Origin: JBFXEO01 sp050180015
GTDB taxonomy: Bacteria; Bacteroidota; Bacteroidia; Bacteroidales; Tenuifilaceae
DNA: 30,809 nt
Reading direction: 5' to 3'
Assembly (NCBI GenBank): GCA_050180015.1
Contig: JBFXEO010000009.1
Coordinates: 1 to 30,809 of the forward strand
Position numbers and translations under genes: made by a program. The notes below the pieces were generated by a model. That model was not told where the DNA came from. It searched no databases and worked only from the letters and a program-made list of their open reading frames with translations. This document shows positions 7,358-15,432 of this stretch, one piece after another (the first letter of the stretch is position 1; every line of letters begins with the position of its first letter).

Positions 7358-8773
7358 ATGGAGCGGGAAATATACAGCACCAAGCACAAAGCATTATCGC
7401 TTAATCTCGACTCATCGAAATATGGAACCATTGCCGAGATTGGCGGCGGACAGGAAGTGGCCCGTGCATTCTTTCAGGCCGGGGGTGCCTCTGGCACTAT
7501 TGCTAAAACAATATCGGCTTACGATAAAATTTTTAGCGATCACCTTTACAGCAAGGGCGATAAGGACAGGTATGTATGCCTGACACGGTTGGAACACATG
7601 CTTAGCACCGAGTACAACGAATTGTTGACTGTTTTGGGGCCCAATAGGCACGATGAAGTGCGCTATTTTGTGTATGCCAATACTGTTGAAACCATTAACT
7701 TTAAAAAGGATAATCAGGGGCACGGATGGCTGGGGGTTAGGTTTGAGCGGAGTAGGGCGGGCGGGCCCAACGATGTGGTTATACATGTTAGGCTGCTGGA
7801 GAACGATGGCGTACTACAACAGTACACGTTGGGTACGCTTGGTATCAACCTTATTTACGCCTGTTACTATTACAGCGATAACCCAAACCTTTTCCTCCAA
7901 TCGTTGCTGGATAATCTATCCAACGACAGGGTTGAAATAACCATGGCCCGCATGACTGGCCCGGATTTATCGTGGGTCGATAATAGGTTGCTGTGCGTTC
8001 AACTTGTAAAGAATGAGATGACGCCGGCAATTATTTTCGACCGCTGGGGCAAGGTGCAGGAACCCGATGATATGCTTTACAGGAAAAATGCATTGCTGCT
8101 CCGTGGACGCTTTAGACCGATAACCTACGTGGGATTCGACATCCTGAAATCGGCTTATGCCCATTTTAAGCACAATGCCGCGTTTAAAACCGATAATACA
8201 CTGCAAATTTCCGAAATCACCCTGAATAATTTACTGGATGAAGGGGAAATTAACGTACGCGATTTCTTGGATAGGGTTGACCTGCTGAACGGCATGGGAC
8301 AGAACGTGATGATATCGAACTTTAAGGAATTCTATAAGCTGGTTGAATACTTTGGGCGATTCAAGCATAGGAATTTGAGGATAATAATGGGAGTACCAAC
8401 CTTTGCCAAGGTTATGGACAAGACCTACTATACCGGATTGGCAGGTGGGCTTCTGGAGGCTGTTGGTAAAATGTTTCCTGCGCGCACAAAATTTTACATT
8501 TACCCGGCACTCGATCGTAAAACCAAAACGCTTATGCGTACCGATGATATTCCATTAGTTCCGGATGTAATGCACATTTATCAGTACTTACAGGAAAATT
8601 CGTTGATAGTAAATCTTAAAAATGTTACACATCAATGGTTGAGTATCAGTTCCGATGAGGTTTTACAGCTGATCCATAGGGGCGATCCCCAATGGGAAAA
8701 GATGGTTCCAAAGTATGTCGTCAAAAACATTAAGCAGAAAAAATTGTTTGGATACCAAAGCGTGAAAAGTTAA
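7358..8773 (+). CDS. Conserved protein of unknown function, about 470 residues
   Basis: 471 residues from the ATG at 7358, chosen because a promoter-like pair lies just upstream and because the conserved-looking sequence starts a few residues later (KHKALSLNLDSSKYGTIAEI). I recognise the protein type as widespread in Bacteroidota and cyanobacteria, often carrying misleading database names such as TonB-dependent receptor. It has no signal peptide, plug or beta-barrel pattern, so it looks cytosolic. Striking blocks are EIGGGQEVARAFFQAGGASG (about 28-47), TLGTLGINLIYACYYY, GRFRPITYVGFDILKSAYAHF, NNLLDEGEINVRDFLDRVDLL and IHRGDPQWEKMVP near the C-terminus. No known catalytic motif is evident. It sits 51 bases upstream of sucA on the same strand with no terminator between, so co-transcription with sucAB is plausible. 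Confidence 0.85.
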   Translation: MEREIYSTKHKALSLNLDSSKYGTIAEIGGGQEVARAFFQAGGASGTIAKTISAYDKIFSDHLYSKGDKDRYVCLTRLEHMLSTEYNELLTVLGPNRHDEVRYFVYANTVETINFKKDNQGHGWLGVRFERSRAGGPNDVVIHVRLLENDGVLQQYTLGTLGINLIYACYYYSDNPNLFLQSLLDNLSNDRVEITMARMTGPDLSWVDNRLLCVQLVKNEMTPAIIFDRWGKVQEPDDMLYRKNALLLRGRFRPITYVGFDILKSAYAHFKHNAAFKTDNTLQISEITLNNLLDEGEINVRDFLDRVDLLNGMGQNVMISNFKEFYKLVEYFGRFKHRNLRIIMGVPTFAKVMDKTYYTGLAGGLLEAVGKMFPARTKFYIYPALDRKTKTLMRTDDIPLVPDVMHIYQYLQENSLIVNLKNVTHQWLSISSDEVLQLIHRGDPQWEKMVPKYVVKNIKQKKLFGYQSVKS

Positions 8774-8824
8774 ACAACATGTAAATTCTCATGCTTAATA
8801 AAAACTTAACTATCAACCTAAACG

Positions 8825-11647
8825 ATGGACAAATATTTAAGCAATATAAACCCACAGGCAATTGATGATTTATACCAAATGTGGAAAACCGACCCCAGCT
8901 CGGTTGACCCTCAGTGGCAGAAGTTTTTTCTGGGCTTTGAATTCGCCCTGTCGAACTATAAAAACACGGGTGTTGGTATTTCCGACTCCGAGTTCAATGT
9001 TATTAAATTGATTGATGCGTACCGTGTTCGCGGGCACCTGTTTACAAAAACTAATCCGGTTCGTAACCGCAGGAAGCATTTGCCCACGCTCGATATAGAG
9101 AATTTTGGATTATCCAGTACGGATTTATCAAAAACATTTCAGGCAGGGAGAATTGTTGGAATTGGTACGGCAACGCTTGAGAAAGTAGTTGAGCATTTGA
9201 ATGATACCTATTGTCGGAGCATTGGGGTTGAGTATATGTACCTGCGCGATCCTAAATATGTGGAGTGGATTCAAACCAGAATGGAGAGAACGGCAAACAA
9301 AACAGATTTTACGGTTGAACAAAAGCAACATATTTTTCATCACCTGGTGCTTGCTGTTGGTTTTGAGCAGTTCATACACCGTAAGTTTATCGGGCAAAAG
9401 CGTTTCTCGCTCGAAGGTATTGAGGTGCTGATTCCGGCATTGGATGCAACCATTGAGCATGGCTCCGGGTTTGGCGTGGAGGAATTTGTAATTGGTATGG
9501 CCCATCGCGGGCGGTTAAATGTTATTACCAACATCATGGGCAAGCCTTACGAGGAAATCTTTGCCGAATTTATGGGTGAGCAGTACGATGACGGGTCTGC
9601 TCTTGGCGATGTAAAGTATCATTTAGGTTACAGCAGCGCAATTACCACCGATAAGGGTAAAAAAATCCGTTTGAATCTTGTCCCTAACCCGTCGCATTTG
9701 GAAACAGTTGGCCCTGTTGCCGAGGGATTATCTCGTGCCCGGATTGAGACGCTGTACAATGGCGACTCAAGTAAACTTATACCCATTATAATTCACGGCG
9801 ATGCCGCTGTTGCTGCGCAGGGAGTAGTTTACGAAACTATTCAGATGTCCCAGCTTACGGGATACTCAACAGGCGGTACAATTCACCTTGTACTTAACAA
9901 TCAGGTTGGATTTACAACCAACTATACCGATGCCCGGAGTAGCACCTACAGCACCGATGTGGCAAAGGTTACCCGTTGCCCGGTATTCCACGTCAATGCT
10001 GATGATCCGGAGGCGCTAATACATACAATTCAGCTCGCCGTAGAGTACAGGCAAACATTCCATACCGATGTGTTTATTGATATTCTTGGATACCGACGCT
10101 ATGGACATAACGAGGGCGACGAGCCCCGATTCACCCAGCCTGTTTTGTACGATTTAATAGCAAAACACCCCAACGTGAGGGATTACTACGCATCGGGGTT
10201 GATGGAACAAGGAGTTCTAAATTCAGAGGATGTAAAAACCGAAACGCAGAAGCTCGATAACTTACTCGATGAGCGGTTGGAAATTGCCAGGAACAATAGC
10301 GTAATAAAAATTCTGAAGTTTTTACCCGAAACGTGGAAGGATTACAGATTTTCGAAACCATCCGATTTTGTCGAATCACCCGAAACTAAAGTTTCGACTG
10401 ATAAAATTGGGAGGGTTGCAAAGGCCCTCAATACGCTACCTGCCAGTAAGGAATTTTTCAAAAAGTTGATAAAAATTGTGGAGGAGCGTAGCGGGTTGAT
10501 AAAATCGGGCAGGGTAGATTGGGCTTTAGGAGAGCTGCTGGCCTATGGAACATTACTGCTCGAAGGACACCCTGTACGCCTGAGCGGGCAAGATTCGGAG
10601 CGCGGAACATTCTCGCACCGACATTCAGCGTATAATGTTGCCAATACTGAGGAGAAGTATTGCCCGTTGAACCACATCGATAATAATCAGGAGCGGTTTT
10701 CTGTATTCAACAGCCATTTGTCAGAGTATGGCGTGATGGGATTTGAGTATGGTTACTCTGTTGCTTTGCCCAACGGACTTACAGTATGGGAAGCACAGTT
10801 TGGCGATTTTCATAATGTGGCACAAGTAATAATTGATCAGTATATCAGCTCTGCCGAGGACAAATGGGGGCTGCAATCGGGATTAGTATTACTGCTACCG
10901 CATGGCTTTGAAGGACAGGGCCCGGAACATTCAAGCGCAAGAATTGAGCGATTTTTAACTTTGGCCGCGCGTAATAACATGCAAATTGTAAACAGTACAA
11001 CAGCTGCAAACTTTTTCCATGTACTCCGCCGTCAGGTTAAGCGCGATTTTCGTACACCCTTGGTGGTTTTTACACCCAAAAGTACCCTTCGCCACCCACA
11101 AACTATTTCAACAATTACAGAATTAACCAGCGGAAAGTTCCACGAGGTTCTTGATGATGATAATGTAAATGCGGCATCTGTTAGCCGAGTCGTATTTTGC
11201 TCGGGCAAAATATATTTCGATTTACTGCAGCGTAAGCAGGAGCTGGATGCAAAGGACATTGCGCTTGTGCGCTTGGAGCAACTCTACCCATTTCCAACGG
11301 AACAAATAGAGAAGATCATCGGTAAGTACCCAAACACCAAGAAATGGCTTTGGGCACAGGAAGAGCCGCAGAATATGGGGGCCTGGAATTTTATCGAGGA
11401 GAATTTAGCACAGGTTCCCCTGGAATTAATTTCGAGAGCACCAAGCGGAAGCCCTGCCGTGGGCTTAAGCAAAATCCATTCAATAGAGCAGACCGAAATT
11501 ATTGGGAAAGTATTCCGCAAGTGTACCTGTGAGTTGAAGAATAAATACTGTGGTTTGCAGTGTGAGGAAGGCTCAAAACGATTCGAAAGGCAAAAACAGC
11601 ACGAGTATCTTGAGAAGAAGAACACAGAAACCAGAATACAGAATTAA
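8825..11647 (+). CDS. sucA: 2-oxoglutarate dehydrogenase E1 (SucA) with an unusual Cys-containing C-terminal tail
   Basis: A 940-residue thiamine diphosphate-dependent E1 that decarboxylates 2-oxoglutarate and passes succinyl to the E2 lipoyl arm (TCA cycle, cytosol). The N-terminal E1 helix (YLSNINPQAIDDLYQMWKTD) that docks other subunits is present. Catalytic-core landmarks are MAHRGRLNVI (225-234), NLVPNPSHLE, and the ThDP-Mg motif with D326 (HGDAAVAAQG) and N359 (LNNQVGFTT). The C-terminal transketolase-like domain includes HRHSAYNV, EYGVMGFEYGYS, EAQFGDFHN and LPHGFEGQGPEHSS. The family normally ends soon after the conserved SPAVGLSKIHSIEQTEIIGKVF block. Here about 41 further residues follow, with C900, C902, C909 and C913 (CxCx6Cx3C) and a charged helix. 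sucB follows 33 bases later; no E3 gene is adjacent. Confidence 0.97.
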   Translation: MDKYLSNINPQAIDDLYQMWKTDPSSVDPQWQKFFLGFEFALSNYKNTGVGISDSEFNVIKLIDAYRVRGHLFTKTNPVRNRRKHLPTLDIENFGLSSTDLSKTFQAGRIVGIGTATLEKVVEHLNDTYCRSIGVEYMYLRDPKYVEWIQTRMERTANKTDFTVEQKQHIFHHLVLAVGFEQFIHRKFIGQKRFSLEGIEVLIPALDATIEHGSGFGVEEFVIGMAHRGRLNVITNIMGKPYEEIFAEFMGEQYDDGSALGDVKYHLGYSSAITTDKGKKIRLNLVPNPSHLETVGPVAEGLSRARIETLYNGDSSKLIPIIIHGDAAVAAQGVVYETIQMSQLTGYSTGGTIHLVLNNQVGFTTNYTDARSSTYSTDVAKVTRCPVFHVNADDPEALIHTIQLAVEYRQTFHTDVFIDILGYRRYGHNEGDEPRFTQPVLYDLIAKHPNVRDYYASGLMEQGVLNSEDVKTETQKLDNLLDERLEIARNNSVIKILKFLPETWKDYRFSKPSDFVESPETKVSTDKIGRVAKALNTLPASKEFFKKLIKIVEERSGLIKSGRVDWALGELLAYGTLLLEGHPVRLSGQDSERGTFSHRHSAYNVANTEEKYCPLNHIDNNQERFSVFNSHLSEYGVMGFEYGYSVALPNGLTVWEAQFGDFHNVAQVIIDQYISSAEDKWGLQSGLVLLLPHGFEGQGPEHSSARIERFLTLAARNNMQIVNSTTAANFFHVLRRQVKRDFRTPLVVFTPKSTLRHPQTISTITELTSGKFHEVLDDDNVNAASVSRVVFCSGKIYFDLLQRKQELDAKDIALVRLEQLYPFPTEQIEKIIGKYPNTKKWLWAQEEPQNMGAWNFIEENLAQVPLELISRAPSGSPAVGLSKIHSIEQTEIIGKVFRKCTCELKNKYCGLQCEEGSKRFERQKQHEYLEKKNTETRIQN

Positions 11648-11680
11648 GCCGTTTCACTTTTAACGATTAACGTTTCACCT

Positions 11681-12931
11681 ATGATTATCGAAGTAAAAAT
11701 TCCCAGCCCCGGAGAATCAATTAGCGAGGTAGAGTTAACCCGCTGGTTGGTTGAGAATGGGGCAATTGTAGATAAAGACCAGGAATTAGCTGAGGTAGAG
11801 TCCGAAAAAGCAACACTTCCTATTATTGCACCCGAATCGGGGAAAATAAACATAATTGTGAAACAAGGTGCTACTATAGCGGTAAATACAGTTGCTTGTA
11901 CCATTGACACTTCAGCTATTGAAGGTGGAAAAGTTGATAATAAAAAAGAACGCAATGCTGCTGTGGCAGAAAAAGTTAAGGATGAAAAGTCCGAAAAGAA
12001 GGAAGGTGTGGTGGACGAAAAGTCGTCTTCAACCAATATAAAGGTTACCCCATTGGCCAAACAGATGATGGCCGAGGGTAAGCTTTCTGTCGATGATATC
12101 ATAAATGGACTCAGAAGAATAGCTGCTCAGGATGTTGAATTGGTCAAAAATCAAATGAACCAACCTGCAGTCAGCATAACTCAACCTGCCACTTCGGCTG
12201 AAAGAGGTGAGGAGCGAAGTAAAATATCGCAGCTGAGAAAGAAGGTAAGCGAACGCTTAGTTTCCGTGAAGAATCAAACGGCAATGCTTACAACTTTCAA
12301 CGAGGTTGATATGAGCAGGGTGCAAGAGATCAGGGCTAAATATCAGCAGGAATTTAAGGAAAAGTACGGGGTTAAGCTGGGGCTGATGTCCTTTTTTACC
12401 AAGGCTGTGGTTGAAGCGCTAAAACTTCACCCTATGACCAACTCCTTTATCGATGGAGAAGAAATTGTTACTCCAAATTACTACGATATTGGCATTGCAG
12501 TACAGGCCCCAAAGGGATTGATGGTCCCTGTATTAAGGAATGCCGAAACTATGAGTTTTGCTCAAATAGAGCAAGGAATCCAGCAGTTGGCAAGTAGAGC
12601 ACGTTTGGGTAAAATTACGTTGGATGAGTTGAATGGGGGGACGTTTACAATTACCAATGGTGGAGTATTCGGCTCAATGCTTTCAACGCCAATCTTGAAT
12701 CCTCCACAGTCCGGTATTCTCGGAATGCACAATATTGTTGATCGACCGGTTGCCGTAAACGGCAGGGTGGAAATTCGCCCGATTATGTATGTTGCCCTCT
12801 CGTACGATCACCGTATAATCGATGGAAAGGATTCCGCAGCATTCCTTATGGATATTAGGAGAATGATTGAAAACCCCGAAACAATACTTTGGGGAGGCAA
12901 TGGCTTGGATAAGAAGTTAGTAGGATTATAA
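11681..12931 (+). CDS. sucB: Dihydrolipoyl succinyltransferase E2 (SucB/OdhB)
   Basis: A 416-residue E2 core of the 2-oxoglutarate dehydrogenase complex, transferring succinyl from lipoamide to CoA. Order: lipoyl domain 1-77 with lipoyl lysine K43 (VESEKATLP); a Lys/Glu-rich linker 83-118; a short peripheral subunit-binding domain about 119-152 (KVTPLAKQMMAEGKLSVDDI); an Ala/Pro/Thr linker; and the catalytic trimer domain 178-416 with H377 and D381 (SYDHRIIDG). The subunit-binding domain lacks the usual GTGxxGRI loop and reads INGLRRI instead, apparently two residues shorter. It follows sucA by 33 bases, which is why I call it SucB rather than a pyruvate or branched-chain E2. A hairpin follows the stop codon. 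Confidence 0.95.
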   Translation: MIIEVKIPSPGESISEVELTRWLVENGAIVDKDQELAEVESEKATLPIIAPESGKINIIVKQGATIAVNTVACTIDTSAIEGGKVDNKKERNAAVAEKVKDEKSEKKEGVVDEKSSSTNIKVTPLAKQMMAEGKLSVDDIINGLRRIAAQDVELVKNQMNQPAVSITQPATSAERGEERSKISQLRKKVSERLVSVKNQTAMLTTFNEVDMSRVQEIRAKYQQEFKEKYGVKLGLMSFFTKAVVEALKLHPMTNSFIDGEEIVTPNYYDIGIAVQAPKGLMVPVLRNAETMSFAQIEQGIQQLASRARLGKITLDELNGGTFTITNGGVFGSMLSTPILNPPQSGILGMHNIVDRPVAVNGRVEIRPIMYVALSYDHRIIDGKDSAAFLMDIRRMIENPETILWGGNGLDKKLVGL

Positions 12932-12937
12932 GAATGA

Positions 12938-12958
12938 AAAGCGGCTCAGTACCGCTTT
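12938..12958. terminator. Bidirectional terminator between sucB and the sensor gene
   Basis: AAAGCGG (12938-12944) and CCGCTTT (12952-12958) form a 7-bp stem with a 7-base loop, 6 bases after the sucB stop, between convergent genes. T runs flank both sides but are interrupted on the plus strand. Confidence 0.6.
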
Positions 12959-12970
12959 CCTATTGCTTTT

Positions 12971-15277
12971 TTATTCTTTAAACTCTTTTAGTTCAAAGGC
13001 CAGTTTCATAATTTTACTAACCTTTCCATCAGAATCTTTAACAGGAATATAGGTTTCCAGCAGTTCAATTGATTTACCGGACCAGCTAAGGGTCGATTTT
13101 GTTTTCTTTGTTAGGCCTGCCTTCAGGTTATCCCAGAAAATGCCGTATTCTTTCTTTTGCTGGTCTGAGAGAACCAGATTATTGGTATGGTGCAGCCCAA
13201 TTATCTGGTTACGGGGTACGCCAACCAGCTGGGCAAAAGCTTCGTTTACGGTTACGATATTTCCTCCTAAATCGTATTCAACCACGTATGCCGAGGTGTT
13301 AATTGATTGGATAAGGCCTTCAACCTCGCCCGATTTGCGGGCAACCTCTTCCTGTGTAGCCTGCAACTCCTCCATGTTCTGGCGCATTTCTTCCTCCTGG
13401 GCTTTCATTTCCTCGGCCTGCATTTGCGATTGTTCCAGCAACATTTTGGTGCGGGCGTTAATTTTAACGGAAAGTATAGTTGAGGCTATGTTTTCGCCAA
13501 TTTTCTCAACAAACTCAACTTCAAACTTCTCGAGTACCTTAAAGGAGGCCATTTCAATTACCCCTAACACCAAGTCTTCATGCTTTAGCGGGATAAGGAT
13601 TACGCATCGGGGGTTCGCTTCACCCAACCCGGAAGATATGTTTACGTAATCGTCGGGAACATCGGTTAGGAAGATGGTTTCCTTCTCCAGCGCACATGCT
13701 CCAACTAGGCCTTCGCCCTCTTCTATTTGCTTGGTAATATATTTTTTCCTGTCCCAGGCAAAGGCAGAAATTAGCTCAAAGTATCGGTTGTGCTTATCTT
13801 CATCGTTCCAAAGGAAAATCCCCCCCTGGTTTGCCCCAACATACTTAACCAGTTCAACAATAACGTTGTCGCAAAGTTTGTTCAAATCGGTGTTATTTTG
13901 GCGAAGTATTTCTCCAAACTTTGCGAATCCCTCGTTGGCCCACGATCTTTTCTGATCTTCGGTTTTCCTTTTTTCATTCTCTATCGATGCATCGCGCAAA
14001 TTCTCGCGCATGTATAGCAAGGATTTTCCGAGTATATCTTTTTCGCTGAGTAATTCCAGGTTCGAATTGTAGTTACCTTTACCAATCTCGTTGGCAAAGT
14101 TGGTCATTTGGTTTAGGCCTTCAATAGAGGTGTTTAGGGCAACTGCCATTTCCTCAATTTCGTCGCCGGTATTTAGTTTTAAAATCAATTCATTTGATAT
14201 TTCACCGTTTGCGAGTCTTTTCAAAATGTCGGTTATTTTTTTGATGGGTTTGGTGAGGTTATCAGAAACAAAAAGCAGGATAATTACTATCGCAAAAAGT
14301 CCCACAATGCTTACCAGTAGCGATATGTATAAGGTTTTTTTTGCACCTGCCGTAATAACATCAAGCGGAGCGGAGAGTACAAGGGCCCATGGCGCATTAA
14401 CTTTACCGGCAGTTATTGGTGAGTAGCATACCAAATGTTTTTTGCCCTGTTCGTCGGTTTGGATATAGTTAAACTCTTCGCCTTTTTTTATTTTTTCCAG
14501 GATATTATAATTTTTAACATCCTCCGGGTAAACATCGGCAATACTCTTGTAAATCATCTCCTTGTTGGGATGCCCGGCCATTACCCCTGCATTGGAAATT
14601 AGGTAGGCAAAGCTTCCGGTTACCGGTTTAATTTTCGATACCATTTCCTGCAAGCTTTCCAAACCAACATCGGTGGCAACAATGCCGCTGTATTTACCAT
14701 CGCTGATAATGGGCGAGCCGTATGTGATCATAAGCTTTACATCTGACTTCCCGGTGGTTACCTGATCTACGTAGGGCTCCCATACCGCTTCTACCCCATT
14801 CCGTTTAAAAGCACCATACAGGGGCGGATCCCCGGCCATACTCCTTTCGTCGTAAAGCCATTTTAGCTGATTGCCTTCGCGCCATGTCGTAATTACAAAT
14901 CTTCCGTAATCCTTGCTATACCCGGGGATATACGACTTGTACTCCCAGCTGTCCCAAATGGAATAAATTTGAGGATTTTCCTTCAGTACCGGGAGATACA
15001 TGTTTAGAAACAGTTTACTCCACTGATCTTGTGGCATGTCCTTATACACGGTTAGTGCCTGCGAGAGCGTTCTTACAAGGCTCAACTCACGTTCAAATAT
15101 TTGAGAAATTTCTTTGGCAGTTACCTTCGCGGTAAGCTGGGTTTTGGTTATAGCATCGTCGTAGTTTGTTTGACGGGCGTTGTTAAGTATATATCCCACA
15201 GATACTATGTAAAGTATGGCTGTAGCTGATAGGATATACAGAAGGATTTTTTGGCGGATTTTTAATTTTCGGCTCAT
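12971..15277 (-). CDS. Membrane sensor: dCache-HAMP-GAF-coiled coil-PAS, no recognisable output domain
   Basis: 768 residues. One membrane helix (about 12-31) precedes a large extracytoplasmic region (about 38-308) of double-Cache type, with WDSWEYKSYIPGYSKDYGRF and the second-lobe block GIVATDVGLESLQEMVS. A second helix (about 316-337) leads into a HAMP (about 338-393) and a HAMP-like or coiled linker. Then come a GAF domain (about 450-605; IFLWNDED, EGEGLVGACALEKETIFLTD, LIPLKHEDLVLGVIEMAS), a Glu/Gln-rich coiled coil (about 612-655) and a PAS domain (about 656-765; SINTSAYVVEYDLGGNIVTV). The protein ends with the PAS domain. No histidine-kinase H box or ATPase, GGDEF, EAL, cyclase or MCP signalling hairpin is visible. 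It must signal through a partner or act as a ligand-binding scaffold. Ligand unknown. Monocistronic, convergent with sucB. Confidence 0.88.
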   Translation of the reverse strand: MSRKLKIRQKILLYILSATAILYIVSVGYILNNARQTNYDDAITKTQLTAKVTAKEISQIFERELSLVRTLSQALTVYKDMPQDQWSKLFLNMYLPVLKENPQIYSIWDSWEYKSYIPGYSKDYGRFVITTWREGNQLKWLYDERSMAGDPPLYGAFKRNGVEAVWEPYVDQVTTGKSDVKLMITYGSPIISDGKYSGIVATDVGLESLQEMVSKIKPVTGSFAYLISNAGVMAGHPNKEMIYKSIADVYPEDVKNYNILEKIKKGEEFNYIQTDEQGKKHLVCYSPITAGKVNAPWALVLSAPLDVITAGAKKTLYISLLVSIVGLFAIVIILLFVSDNLTKPIKKITDILKRLANGEISNELILKLNTGDEIEEMAVALNTSIEGLNQMTNFANEIGKGNYNSNLELLSEKDILGKSLLYMRENLRDASIENEKRKTEDQKRSWANEGFAKFGEILRQNNTDLNKLCDNVIVELVKYVGANQGGIFLWNDEDKHNRYFELISAFAWDRKKYITKQIEEGEGLVGACALEKETIFLTDVPDDYVNISSGLGEANPRCVILIPLKHEDLVLGVIEMASFKVLEKFEVEFVEKIGENIASTILSVKINARTKMLLEQSQMQAEEMKAQEEEMRQNMEELQATQEEVARKSGEVEGLIQSINTSAYVVEYDLGGNIVTVNEAFAQLVGVPRNQIIGLHHTNNLVLSDQQKKEYGIFWDNLKAGLTKKTKSTLSWSGKSIELLETYIPVKDSDGKVSKIMKLAFELKEFKE

Positions 15278-15432
15278 AGATTGGGATTTTGCCGTTAAAC
15301 ATATAACATTTTTGCTAAAGATGCAATTCCCAGTGTACTAAGTTTTATCAAAAAAATAACGATTTTGCGGCGTTTAAACTTTTTACAGCTAGGGAGTCAA
15401 AGTAATGGTTTTTATCTAAAAATATTTTGGAG

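Noticed and set aside
11644..12102. 152-residue minus-strand open frame over the 5' end of sucB
   Set aside because: The Ser/Thr/Phe-rich composition is the antisense image of the Lys/Glu-rich linker of SucB.
13140..13649. 169-residue plus-strand open frame opposite the sensor gene
   Set aside because: Antisense image of the GAF/coiled-coil coding region; no start context or domain.
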